DNA from: Actinomycetota bacterium
GTDB taxonomy: Bacteria; Actinomycetota; Acidimicrobiia; Acidimicrobiales; CADCSY01
Length of the DNA stretch: 42,410 bases
Reading direction: 5' to 3'
Assembly (NCBI GenBank): GCA_016781135.1
Contig: JADDQY010000037.1
Location: 1-42,410, forward strand
The translations under genes were made by a program, and so were the position numbers. The notes beneath the pieces were generated by a model. That model was given only the letters and a program-made list of their open reading frames with translations, had not been told where the DNA came from and ran no database searches. Of this stretch, positions 24,379 to 31,805 are shown in pieces (position 1 is the first letter of the stretch; each line of letters starts with the position of its first letter).

Positions 24379-25281
24379 GTGCTCGACTACCACCTGCACC
24401 TGTGGCAGCACGGCTCCGGCCCCCTCGACCCCACCCTCGAGCAGGTGGCGGCCTATTGCGAGGTGGCCGTCGCCGCCGGCGTGAGCGAGGTGGCCATCAC
24501 CGAGCACCTCTTCCGGTTCCGGCAGGCCGACGCCGCCCTCGCCGGGTGGTGGCACGATCACGACGACGCCGTCCTCGTCCCCGCCATGGCCGAGTGGTGG
24601 GCGAGCGAGCAGGGCGGTGACCTCGACCACTACGTCGAGGTGGTGCTGGCGGCCAAGGCCGCCGGTCTGCCGGTGGTGCTCGGCCTCGAGGTCGACCACT
24701 ACGCCGGGCGGATGCACCGGGTGGCCGAGCTCCTCGCCGGCTACCCCTTCGACGTGCTGTTGGGGTCGGTCCACTGGATCGGGGCCTGGGGGTTCGACAA
24801 CTTCGGCCAGCCGGCGTTCGCCGACCGCTGGAGCGTCAGCTCGGTCGAGGCGATGTGGGACGCCTACACCACCCATCTGGAGGAGTTGGCCGACTCTGGG
24901 GCGTGCGACGTGCTCGCCCACCCCGACCTGTGCAAGATCAGTGGCCGCCGCCCGGTGGTGCCCGACGAGTTCCACGACCGCATGGCCGAGGCCGCCGCCC
25001 GCTCGGGGATGGCCGCCGAGGTGTCGTCGGCGGGATGGCGCAAGCCGGTGGGCGAGGCCTACCCGGCGCCGGCGCTGCTCGCCCGGTTCCGGGCCGCCGG
25101 CGTGCCCGTCACCACTGCGTCGGATGCCCACCGGCTCAGCGACGTGGCCGAGCGACGGGGGGATCTGGCGGCGTTGCTGGCCGACGCCGGCTACGACTCC
25201 CTGGCCGGTTACCGAGGCCGCCAGCAGCGCCGGGTGCCGATCACCGTCGCCCCCAGCGCCTCGCCGGCTACGTCAGCCTGA
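24379..25281 (+). CDS. PHP-domain metal-dependent phosphoesterase (histidinol-phosphatase-like)
   Basis: A 300-residue PHP-domain hydrolase. Metal ligands are visible in order: DYHLHL (His5, His7), ITEH, GLEVDHY, HPDLCK and TTASDAHR. This set matches HisK-type histidinol phosphatases, but many PHP proteins of this shape act on other phosphate esters. A start at 24352 would add nine residues; the promoter-like TACGAT supports 24379. One base separates its stop from the ATG of the histidine kinase, so the two are co-transcribed. Confidence 0.85.
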   Translation: MLDYHLHLWQHGSGPLDPTLEQVAAYCEVAVAAGVSEVAITEHLFRFRQADAALAGWWHDHDDAVLVPAMAEWWASEQGGDLDHYVEVVLAAKAAGLPVVLGLEVDHYAGRMHRVAELLAGYPFDVLLGSVHWIGAWGFDNFGQPAFADRWSVSSVEAMWDAYTTHLEELADSGACDVLAHPDLCKISGRRPVVPDEFHDRMAEAAARSGMAAEVSSAGWRKPVGEAYPAPALLARFRAAGVPVTTASDAHRLSDVAERRGDLAALLADAGYDSLAGYRGRQQRRVPITVAPSASPATSA

Positions 25282-25282
25282 C

Positions 25283-26809
25283 ATGGGAGGCCTGGCCGAG
25301 CTGACCCGCTCGTTGACCGGCCTCGAAGGGCCGGCCCTCGCCCACCTGCACCGGCTGGTGGCTTCGTGGGGTCCGCTGGCCGACCTGTCCTTCGCCGACC
25401 TGTTGCTGTTCGTCCCCCTCGCCCGCGACAGCGAGCAGAGCCGAGGCCAGCGCGTCGTCGTCGTGGGTCACGTGCGGCCGACCACGAACCAGACCGTGTA
25501 CCGCCACGACGTGGTGGGGGCGGTGTTCGGCGAAGGTGAGCGGCCCCTCGCTGCCCAGGCCCTGCGGTCGGGAACGATCGTCGAGGGCGAGGTCGACGTC
25601 GATGCCGAGCTCGGGCAGGTGCTCGCCATCCCCGTGCGTTGGGACGGCGAGGTGGTGGCGGTGTGCACCCGGGAGTCGATCCCCGATCTCGGCCGGCAAC
25701 CGGGTGAGCTCGAGCGCACCTACCAGTCGGTGTTCCGCCGTTTCGCCGCCATGATCGCCGAAGGCAGCTTTCCCTTCGCCGCCGAGGATGCCGAGACCGA
25801 AGAGGCTCCTCGGGTCGGCGACGGTGCGATCGTGCTCAATGCCGACGGCCGGGTCGCCTACGCCTCTCCCAACGCGGTCTCGGCGTTGCATCGCCTCGGC
25901 ATCCACGTCAACGCCGAAGGCGAGCGCTTGGCCGACCTGGGGTTGGAGGAGGTGGTCGTTCCCACCGCCTTCGCCATCGGGGCGCCCGTCACCGAGGAGA
26001 TCGAACGGGGCCACGAGGTCACCGTGGTGCTGCGCTGCCTCCCCCTGCTCGAGGGTGGGAGGGCCACCGGCGCCCTGTTGTTGCTGAGGGACATCTCCGA
26101 GCTGCGCCGGCGTGACCGCTTGTTGATCTCGATGGACGCAACCATCCAAGAGATCCACCACCGGGTGAAGAACAACCTGCAGACGATCTCGTCGCTGCTG
26201 CGCCTCCAGGGACGACGACTGACCTCACGGGAGGCCAAGGAGGCGATCGAGGAGTCGGTGCGCCGCATCCGCTCGATCGCCCTGGTGCACGAGACGCTCT
26301 CGAGCACGGGCAGCGGTGACGTCCCGTTCAATGACATCGTCCGTCCCCTGGTGCGCACCGTCGAGGAGAGCCTCGTCTCCCCCGATCGCCCGGTGCGTTT
26401 TCGGGTGGGGGGCGACGCCGGGCGATTGCCCGCCCGGGTGGCCACCCCGCTGGCCGTGGTGTTGACCGAGCTGCTGCAAAACGCCGCCGACCACGCCTTC
26501 CCCCCCGCCGGTCCGGGAGTGGAACCGCCGAGCCCGCTCGACGGGGTGTCGGAGCAGCCGTTGGTGACCGTGCACCTCGACAACGACGGCGACCGCCTGC
26601 TCGTGGAGGTCGCCGACAACGGGGTCGGCCTGCCTCCCGGCTTCGACCTGGCGGCCTCGACCGGTCTCGGGTTGTCGATCGTGCGGAGCCTGGTCGCGAC
26701 CCAGATCGAGGGTTCGATCTCCATGCGCAGCCCCGGCGCCAACGGGTGCCGGGGGACGCTCATCGAGCTCCAGGTGCCCCTGACGCCGCCTCAGCACGTC
26801 GTCCGCTGA
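25283..26809 (+). CDS. Sensor histidine kinase, PdtaS-like
   Basis: A cytoplasmic sensor kinase of 508 residues without membrane helices. An N-terminal GAF-like sensor lies at about 1-155, where VVGHVRPTTNQTVY is typical of PdtaS proteins. A PAS domain lies at about 170-275, with GAIVLNADGRVAYASPNAV. The HisKA_2 box IHHRVKNNLQTISSLLRLQ has His292 and His293. The HATPase follows, with ELLQNAADHAF, VADNGVGLPPGF and GLGLSIVRSL. In mycobacteria PdtaS phosphorylates the ANTAR regulator PdtaR; no ANTAR protein is encoded here. A single-domain response regulator lies 2.6 kb downstream. The luciferase-like gene follows after 13 bases. Confidence 0.92.
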   Translation: MGGLAELTRSLTGLEGPALAHLHRLVASWGPLADLSFADLLLFVPLARDSEQSRGQRVVVVGHVRPTTNQTVYRHDVVGAVFGEGERPLAAQALRSGTIVEGEVDVDAELGQVLAIPVRWDGEVVAVCTRESIPDLGRQPGELERTYQSVFRRFAAMIAEGSFPFAAEDAETEEAPRVGDGAIVLNADGRVAYASPNAVSALHRLGIHVNAEGERLADLGLEEVVVPTAFAIGAPVTEEIERGHEVTVVLRCLPLLEGGRATGALLLLRDISELRRRDRLLISMDATIQEIHHRVKNNLQTISSLLRLQGRRLTSREAKEAIEESVRRIRSIALVHETLSSTGSGDVPFNDIVRPLVRTVEESLVSPDRPVRFRVGGDAGRLPARVATPLAVVLTELLQNAADHAFPPAGPGVEPPSPLDGVSEQPLVTVHLDNDGDRLLVEVADNGVGLPPGFDLAASTGLGLSIVRSLVATQIEGSISMRSPGANGCRGTLIELQVPLTPPQHVVR

Positions 26810-26822
26810 CCACGCGCTGATC

Positions 26823-27842
26823 GTGGGGGTCAGGGCCGGCGCGCTGCCTCTGTCCGTGCTCGATCAGGTGCCGGTCCCGGCGGGGTCGAGCTCGGTCGAG
26901 GCGCTGGCGGCGAGCGTGAGGCTGGCCCAGGCCGCCGAACGACTCGGGTACCGCCGCTACTGGGTGGCCGAGCACCACAACACCGCCTCGCTGGCCAGCT
27001 CCGCCCCCGAGGTGCTGGTCGCCCACGTGGCCGCCTGTACCTCGTCGATCAGGGTCGGCGCCGGCGGGGTCCTGCTGTCGCATTACAGCCCACTCAAGGT
27101 GGCGGAGGTGTTCCGGACGCTGCACGCCCTGCATCCCGACCGCATCGACCTCGGTGTGGGGCGAGCCGCCGGCACCGACGAGATGACAGCGGCGGCGCTG
27201 GCGTCGGGGCCGGGGGCTCTCGGCGACGAGCACCACGGCGATCAGGTGGCGACCTTGCTGGGCTTCGTGCACGACCGCCTCTCCGCCGACCACCCGTTCG
27301 CCCGAGTGCTGGCCGCGCCGAGGAGCACAGGTGCCCCCGAGGTGTGGATCCTCGGCTCGAGCAGCTACGGCTCGTCCTTGGCGGCGAACCTTGGCCTGCC
27401 CTTCGCCTTCGCCCACTTCGTGGCGCCCGACTTCTCCTCCCAACTGGTGGCCTCCTACCGTCGCCGCTTCCGTCCGTCCCGAGTGTGCCCGGTCCCTCGG
27501 GTCGCCCTCGGCGTCGCCGTGGTGTGCGCCGACACCGACGCCGAGGCCGAGCGGCTCGCCCTCAGCCAAGACGTGTGGCGACTGCGCCCCGAGGGGGTCG
27601 AGCGGGGCCCGCTGCTGTCGGTCGAGGACGCCGCCGCCCAGCCTCTCAGCGCCTTGGAGCGAGTCCAGTTGGCCCAGCAACGCAATCGGCGGCTGGTAGG
27701 AGCCCCCGATCGGGTGCGGGTGGTGCTGGAGGAACTCTCTCGCCGCACCGCCGCCGACGAGCTCGCGGTCCTCACCATCTGCCACGACCCCGGCGCTCGG
27801 CTCCGCTCCTACGAGCTGCTCGCCGAGGCCTTCGCCTCGTGA
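26823..27842 (+). CDS. LLM-class flavin-dependent oxidoreductase
   Basis: A 339-residue luciferase-like (bacterial luciferase fold) oxidoreductase using reduced FMN or F420. Landmarks are PLSVLDQVPV, the RRYWVAEHHNTASLASSAP segment and HPDRIDLGVGRAAGTD. These match the MsnO8/YhbW-like subfamily of LLM enzymes. The substrate is unknown. GTG 26823 is used. It probably shares a message with the kinase gene and is convergent with whiB, whose stop lies 18 bases away. Confidence 0.9.
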   Translation: MGVRAGALPLSVLDQVPVPAGSSSVEALAASVRLAQAAERLGYRRYWVAEHHNTASLASSAPEVLVAHVAACTSSIRVGAGGVLLSHYSPLKVAEVFRTLHALHPDRIDLGVGRAAGTDEMTAAALASGPGALGDEHHGDQVATLLGFVHDRLSADHPFARVLAAPRSTGAPEVWILGSSSYGSSLAANLGLPFAFAHFVAPDFSSQLVASYRRRFRPSRVCPVPRVALGVAVVCADTDAEAERLALSQDVWRLRPEGVERGPLLSVEDAAAQPLSALERVQLAQQRNRRLVGAPDRVRVVLEELSRRTAADELAVLTICHDPGARLRSYELLAEAFAS

Positions 27843-27860
27843 GGTCGACCGGCCGGGGGA

Positions 27861-28139
27861 TCAGCCAGCTCGGCGGTGGTGCTTGCGCAGCTGGCGGCGC
27901 TCTTCCTCCGAGGCGGCGCCCCAAACCCCCGAGTCCTGGTTGGTGACGAGGGCGAACTCGAGGCACGGTGCCTGCACCGGGCAGGCGCGGCAGACCTCCT
28001 TGGCCGCCTCGATCTGGGAGACCGCCGGGCCGGTGGTGCCGACAGGGAAGAACAGCTCGGGATCGGCGCTGCGGCACGAGGCCCACCCACGCCATCCCTC
28101 GAGCCCCCAGTCATCCGAACCGGTTGCCGTCAACGCCAT
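27861..28139 (-). CDS. WhiB-family Fe-S transcriptional regulator
   Basis: A 92-residue WhiB-like protein. Four cysteines hold the [4Fe-4S] cluster: Cys22, Cys50, Cys53 and Cys59 (ASCRSADPELFFP; EVCRACPVQAPC). The GVWG turn follows at 71-74, with Ala in place of the usual second Gly, and the basic tail RRQLRKHHRR binds DNA. Length and spacing fit the WhiB1 type. ATG 28139 has a GGAGG site 5 bases upstream. Its place beside a PdtaS-like kinase recalls the mycobacterial whiB1-pdtaS neighbourhood. Confidence 0.95.
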   Translation of the reverse strand: MALTATGSDDWGLEGWRGWASCRSADPELFFPVGTTGPAVSQIEAAKEVCRACPVQAPCLEFALVTNQDSGVWGAASEEERRQLRKHHRRAG

Positions 28140-28244
28140 TCGACCTCCGAAGGTTTGTGTCCTCGGCACTCGTCCCGGTGGGGTTGGTCCCCTCCGGCGG
28201 GCGGGAGGCCGCTGCTGCTGCCAGCTCCCTCGGCGGCCGGGCGC

Positions 28245-28274
28245 AGGGTAGTTGCTGCATCTGGCCGAGCGCAA
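28245..28274 (-). promoter_or_regulatory. Candidate whiB promoter
   Basis: On the minus strand TTGCGC (28274-28269) and TACCCT (28250-28245) are separated by 18 bases. Transcription would start near 28238, giving a leader of about 100 bases. The box hugs the 3' end of the upstream lipid-kinase gene, so whiB could also be reached by read-through. Confidence 0.3.
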
Positions 28275-28285
28275 GATCGTGCTGG

Positions 28286-29221
28286 TCAGCGCTGCGGCGG
28301 CGCCGACGGCGCCGTGGACGGCGAGGGCGTGACCAGACGTAGGGCCTCGGGTTCGTGGCGAAGGACGAGCTCGTCGACCTCACCGAGGTAGTCGCCGTCG
28401 ACCTGATAGGGGAACGGACCGTGGCCTCGCACGCGAAACGAGGAGAGGTCACTGCGGTAATCGGTGAGGCGGTGGCGGCGGGCCCGGCGACCGGACCCGA
28501 GCGCCGAGGCAGTCACCGAGAGGATGGTGGGCAGTGACAGGGAGCGCAGGGTCAACATGGCCAAGCCCTTGTCAAAGGTGGCGTCGGGGGCGAGGTGGAG
28601 GGGGCGTTTGCCCATGTAGGTGTAGGGGTCGGTGTTGCAGCACACGGCGAAGTAGGCGTCGTCGATCACGGTGCCCCCGGGGAGGTGGACGGCGAAACGG
28701 GGGCGGGTGCGGTCGTAGTGACGGTGCCAGGTCGACAGCGTGGCGTAGAGGTAGAGGGGGTGCCCGGCGTAGCGCTTCAGCCCGGAACGGCGCTCGACCT
28801 GGCTGACCACGGCGGCGTCGAAGCCCATTCCGGTGTGGAACAAGAAGTAGCGGCCGTTCGCCGAGCCCAGACCCACCCGGCTGATGGCCCCCTCCTCGAG
28901 CGCTTCGAGCACGACGGCGGTGGCCTCGATCGGCTCGTTGGGCAGGCCGAGCGTACGGGCGAAGACGTTGGTGGAGCCTCCGGGAAGCACGGCCATGGCA
29001 GTTCCCGATCCGGCCAACCCGTTGGCCGCCTCGTTGAGGGTGCCATCGCCGCCGAGCACCACGACGACGTCGGTGCCCGTCGCCGCTGCGCCCTGGGCCA
29101 AGCGGGTGGCGTGGCCTCGGCGGCTGGTCTCGGCTATCTCGACGTGGTGGTCGGCGGCGAGCGCCTTGCGGATGACGACCCGGGTTCGGGCGGTCACCGC
29201 TGACGCCGAGGGGTTGACCAA
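28286..29221 (-). CDS. Diacylglycerol kinase-family lipid kinase
   Basis: A 311-residue lipid or sphingosine kinase of the DagK/YegS fold. The nucleotide motif GGDGTLNEAANGL starts at residue 57, PGGSTNVFART follows, and the C-terminal domain contains DYRSDLSSFRVRG and YQVDGDYLGEVDELV. It phosphorylates a lipid on the inner face of the membrane; the lipid is not known. The start is uncertain. TTG 29221 gives VNPSASA, but LLLL codons immediately upstream look like the rest of the first beta strand. No ATG or GTG is present in frame close by. A TACCGT box (minus strand, 29249-29244) lies 22 bases before the TTG. Confidence 0.88.
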   Translation of the reverse strand: MVNPSASAVTARTRVVIRKALAADHHVEIAETSRRGHATRLAQGAAATGTDVVVVLGGDGTLNEAANGLAGSGTAMAVLPGGSTNVFARTLGLPNEPIEATAVVLEALEEGAISRVGLGSANGRYFLFHTGMGFDAAVVSQVERRSGLKRYAGHPLYLYATLSTWHRHYDRTRPRFAVHLPGGTVIDDAYFAVCCNTDPYTYMGKRPLHLAPDATFDKGLAMLTLRSLSLPTILSVTASALGSGRRARRHRLTDYRSDLSSFRVRGHGPFPYQVDGDYLGEVDELVLRHEPEALRLVTPSPSTAPSAPPQR

Positions 29222-29408
29222 AAGCAGGAGGTTCGCGCCGGCGACGGTAGCAGCCGGGTCGGCACCGCCTGAGCAGCCGGTGGTCGGGTCGGCCCGGGGA
29301 CCCGAGGTGCGAGCCGACGGCGGGCGGCATCCAGTCAGGAACCGATCTCAGGAGGAAGCGCTCCTGGCACATCGCGACTCTCGGGAGCGCAGTAGCGTTC
29401 GGGCCGGG

Positions 29409-29786
29409 ATGGACGAACCGATCCGGGTCATGGTTGTCGACGACACCGACCACGTCCGCAGGATGCTGCGCAACATGCTCGATCTCGACGGCTTCGCCGT
29501 GGTGGCCGAGGCGGCCAGCGGGCTGGAGGCCATCGAGCAGGTGGAGCAGGTGGCGGTCGATGTGGTCGTGATCGACTACAAGATGCCGGCCCTCGACGGC
29601 CTCGAGACCGCCGCTCGCATTCGCGCCGCTCACCCCGACCTGGTGATGATCCTCTACACCGCCTTCGTCGATCCCGAGCTCGAGCGGCGGGCGGCGGACG
29701 TGGGGGTGTCACTGGTGCTGGGCAAGATCGAGGGCCTCGAGTCCCTGGAGCGGGAGATCACCCGCTTGTGTCGAACCCTGTTCTGA
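29409..29786 (+). CDS. Single-domain response regulator (CheY-like)
   Basis: A 125-residue receiver domain without an output domain. Acidic pocket Asp11/Asp12, phosphoacceptor Asp56 in VVVIDYKMPALDG, Thr84 in ILYTAF and Lys106 in LVLGKIEG are all in place. The extra IEGLESLEREITRL helix is usual. ATG 29409 has TAGCGT 10 bases upstream. It is an orphan: the kinase gene at 25283 is close enough to be a candidate partner. It could relay to a diguanylate cyclase, phosphatase or another protein by contact. Confidence 0.93.
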   Translation: MDEPIRVMVVDDTDHVRRMLRNMLDLDGFAVVAEAASGLEAIEQVEQVAVDVVVIDYKMPALDGLETAARIRAAHPDLVMILYTAFVDPELERRAADVGVSLVLGKIEGLESLEREITRLCRTLF

Positions 29787-29948
29787 ACGTCCGCCGAGCC
29801 GGGTAGCGGCGAGCGAGTCGTCGCGACGCCTGCCGGCACCTCGACCGGAAGCGACGGGGGATGCACCCGTTCGACCGGGGGAACGCTACCGTTTCTGTCG
29901 CCCGTCGCCGGGCCTCACCACCACTTTCCGCCAGCAGAAAGTTCGACG

Positions 29949-31508
29949 ATGCCCGAATCCCCGGACGCCCTCGCCGACCCGACGCCCCGAGTCGTGATCA
30001 TCGGGGCCGGCCCTGCCGGCCTCACTGCCGCCTATGAGCTCGCCGTCCGCTACGGGATCACCTCGACGATCCTCGAGTCCGACTCCGTGGTCGGTGGCAT
30101 CAGTCGAACCGTGGAGCGTGATGGCTGGCGGTTCGACATCGGTGGCCACCGCTTCTTCACCAAGGTGAAGGAGGTCGAGGCGTTCTGGCACGAGATCCTT
30201 TCCGACGAAGACTTCATGCTTCGCCCCCGCATGAGCCGCATCTACTACGAGGGCAAGTACTACGACTACCCGCTCAAGGCCTCCAACGCCTTGAAGAACC
30301 TCGGCCTGGTGGAGGCCTTCCTCTGCGTGATGTCCTATCTGCGGGCCCGTGTCCAGCCGCCGAAGGACCAGACGACGCTCGAGGGATGGATCGTGGCCCG
30401 GTTCGGCTGGCGCCTCTACAAGCACTTCTTCAAGACCTACAACGAGAAGCTCTGGGGCGTTCCCACCAACAGCATGCCCGCTGACTTCGCCGCCCAGCGC
30501 ATCAAGAACCTGTCCCTGTCCAGCGCTGTGTTCAACGCCCTGCTCCCCAAGCGCAACCAGAAGGAGATCACGTCGCTGATCGAGGAGTTCCAGTACCCCA
30601 AGCACGGACCCGGCATGATGTGGGAGCGGTGCCGCGACCTGGTCGAAGCCAAGGGGTGCACGACGGTGATGGAGACTCGCGTCGTCGGCATCCGACACCG
30701 AAACGGCCGGGCGGTGTCGGTCGTGGGCGAGGCCAAGGACGGGACCCGCACGGAGTACCCCTGCGACCACGTGATCTCGTCGATGCCGATCTCCCAGCTG
30801 TTGCGGGCGATGGACCCCCCGGCGGCGGAGCCGGCCCTGGCTGCGGCCAACGACCTGCGATATCGCGACTTCCTCACCGTGGCCCTCGTCGTCCCCGAGG
30901 AGGCGAGCTTCCCCGACAACTGGATCTACGTGCACTCGCGCGAGGTGCAGGTCGGTCGCATCCAGAACTTCGGCTCGTGGTCGCCCTACATGGTGAAAGA
31001 GGGTCGCACGTGCCTCGGGCTCGAGTTCTTCGTCTTCGAGGGCGACGAGACGTGGACCAAGCCGGATGAGGAGCTCATCGAGCAGGGCAAGCGCGAGCTC
31101 CAGATCCTCGGGTTGGTCGACCCCGACAAGGTGGAGGCGGGCTACGTGGTGCGCATGCCCAAGGCCTATCCCTTCTACGACGAGCACTACAAGGCCAACG
31201 TCGCCCGGATCGTCGAGTGGTTGGAGGAGTGTGCCTCCAACGTCCATCCCGTCGGCCGCAACGGGATGCACCGGTACAACAACCAGGACCACTCGATGTA
31301 CACGGCGATGCTGACCGCCGAGAACATCGCCACCGGTTCCAAGCACGACGTCTGGAGCGTCAACGTGGAGGAGGAGTACCACGAGGAGTCCTCCGGCGGG
31401 GGCGACGAGAACGGCCGGGGCACGCGTGGCACGGGCCGGGACGCGCCGGTGATCGGCCGCCACCACTACGGCGAGGACCACCCGGTGAACAAGCCGGCGG
31501 TGTCGTGA
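29949..31508 (+). CDS. FAD-dependent oxidoreductase, UDP-galactopyranose mutase-like
   Basis: A 519-residue flavoprotein with the Rossmann motif VVIIGAGPAGLTAAYELA (glycines 19, 21 and 24). GGISRTVERDGWRFDIGGHRFF, the FAD loop typical of the UGM/protoporphyrinogen-oxidase group, follows. Related proteins occur in polysaccharide gene clusters and are often annotated as NAD(P)/FAD-dependent oxidoreductases; true UGM is shorter (about 390 residues). The C-terminal 60 residues are low-complexity and His/Gly-rich. ATG 29949 is preceded by AGAAAG. The 162-base gap upstream carries TACCGT at 29887-29892 and is the likely promoter region of this glycan locus. Confidence 0.85.
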   Translation: MPESPDALADPTPRVVIIGAGPAGLTAAYELAVRYGITSTILESDSVVGGISRTVERDGWRFDIGGHRFFTKVKEVEAFWHEILSDEDFMLRPRMSRIYYEGKYYDYPLKASNALKNLGLVEAFLCVMSYLRARVQPPKDQTTLEGWIVARFGWRLYKHFFKTYNEKLWGVPTNSMPADFAAQRIKNLSLSSAVFNALLPKRNQKEITSLIEEFQYPKHGPGMMWERCRDLVEAKGCTTVMETRVVGIRHRNGRAVSVVGEAKDGTRTEYPCDHVISSMPISQLLRAMDPPAAEPALAAANDLRYRDFLTVALVVPEEASFPDNWIYVHSREVQVGRIQNFGSWSPYMVKEGRTCLGLEFFVFEGDETWTKPDEELIEQGKRELQILGLVDPDKVEAGYVVRMPKAYPFYDEHYKANVARIVEWLEECASNVHPVGRNGMHRYNNQDHSMYTAMLTAENIATGSKHDVWSVNVEEEYHEESSGGGDENGRGTRGTGRDAPVIGRHHYGEDHPVNKPAVS

Positions 31509-31805
31509 TCCGCCGTCCTCGTCCCACCTGAGCCGCGGCGAGGCCGGTCGTCCCTCGACGAGGGTGAGCGTTCCGGAGGGCACGGCCCCCCGGAGCTGCA
31601 TCGCCACCGCCTGCTCGGAGCTCCTGGTTTCTTTCGTCCCAGGCCACCGGCAGGTGGGCCCAGGCCGAAGTCGCCCTGCAGCGGGACCGTGTTCGCTCCC
31701 GACCCCCCGGGTAGGGCGACGCCCGGCGGTGGGCGACGGCCGTCTCCGCCCGGCCGGGCGACACCGCGCTCCGCTGCACCTACTGCCGGCCGGAGGCGAG
31801 AGCGA
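31509..31805 (+). other. 297-base intergenic leader of the carbamoyltransferase gene
   Basis: No supportable gene. The motif GGGCGAC occurs three times (31714-31720, 31731-31737, 31756-31762). CCGGG (31707-31711) can pair with CCCGG (31722-31726). The region may form a structured leader, but no known riboswitch core was recognised. A GGAGG is present about 15 bases before ATG 31806. Confidence 0.4.

Noticed and set aside
29787..29948. Possible cyclic-di-GMP or other riboswitch before the UGM-like gene
   Set aside because: Short palindromes (such as CGTCGCGACG) are present, but none of the conserved bases of known riboswitch cores could be found.
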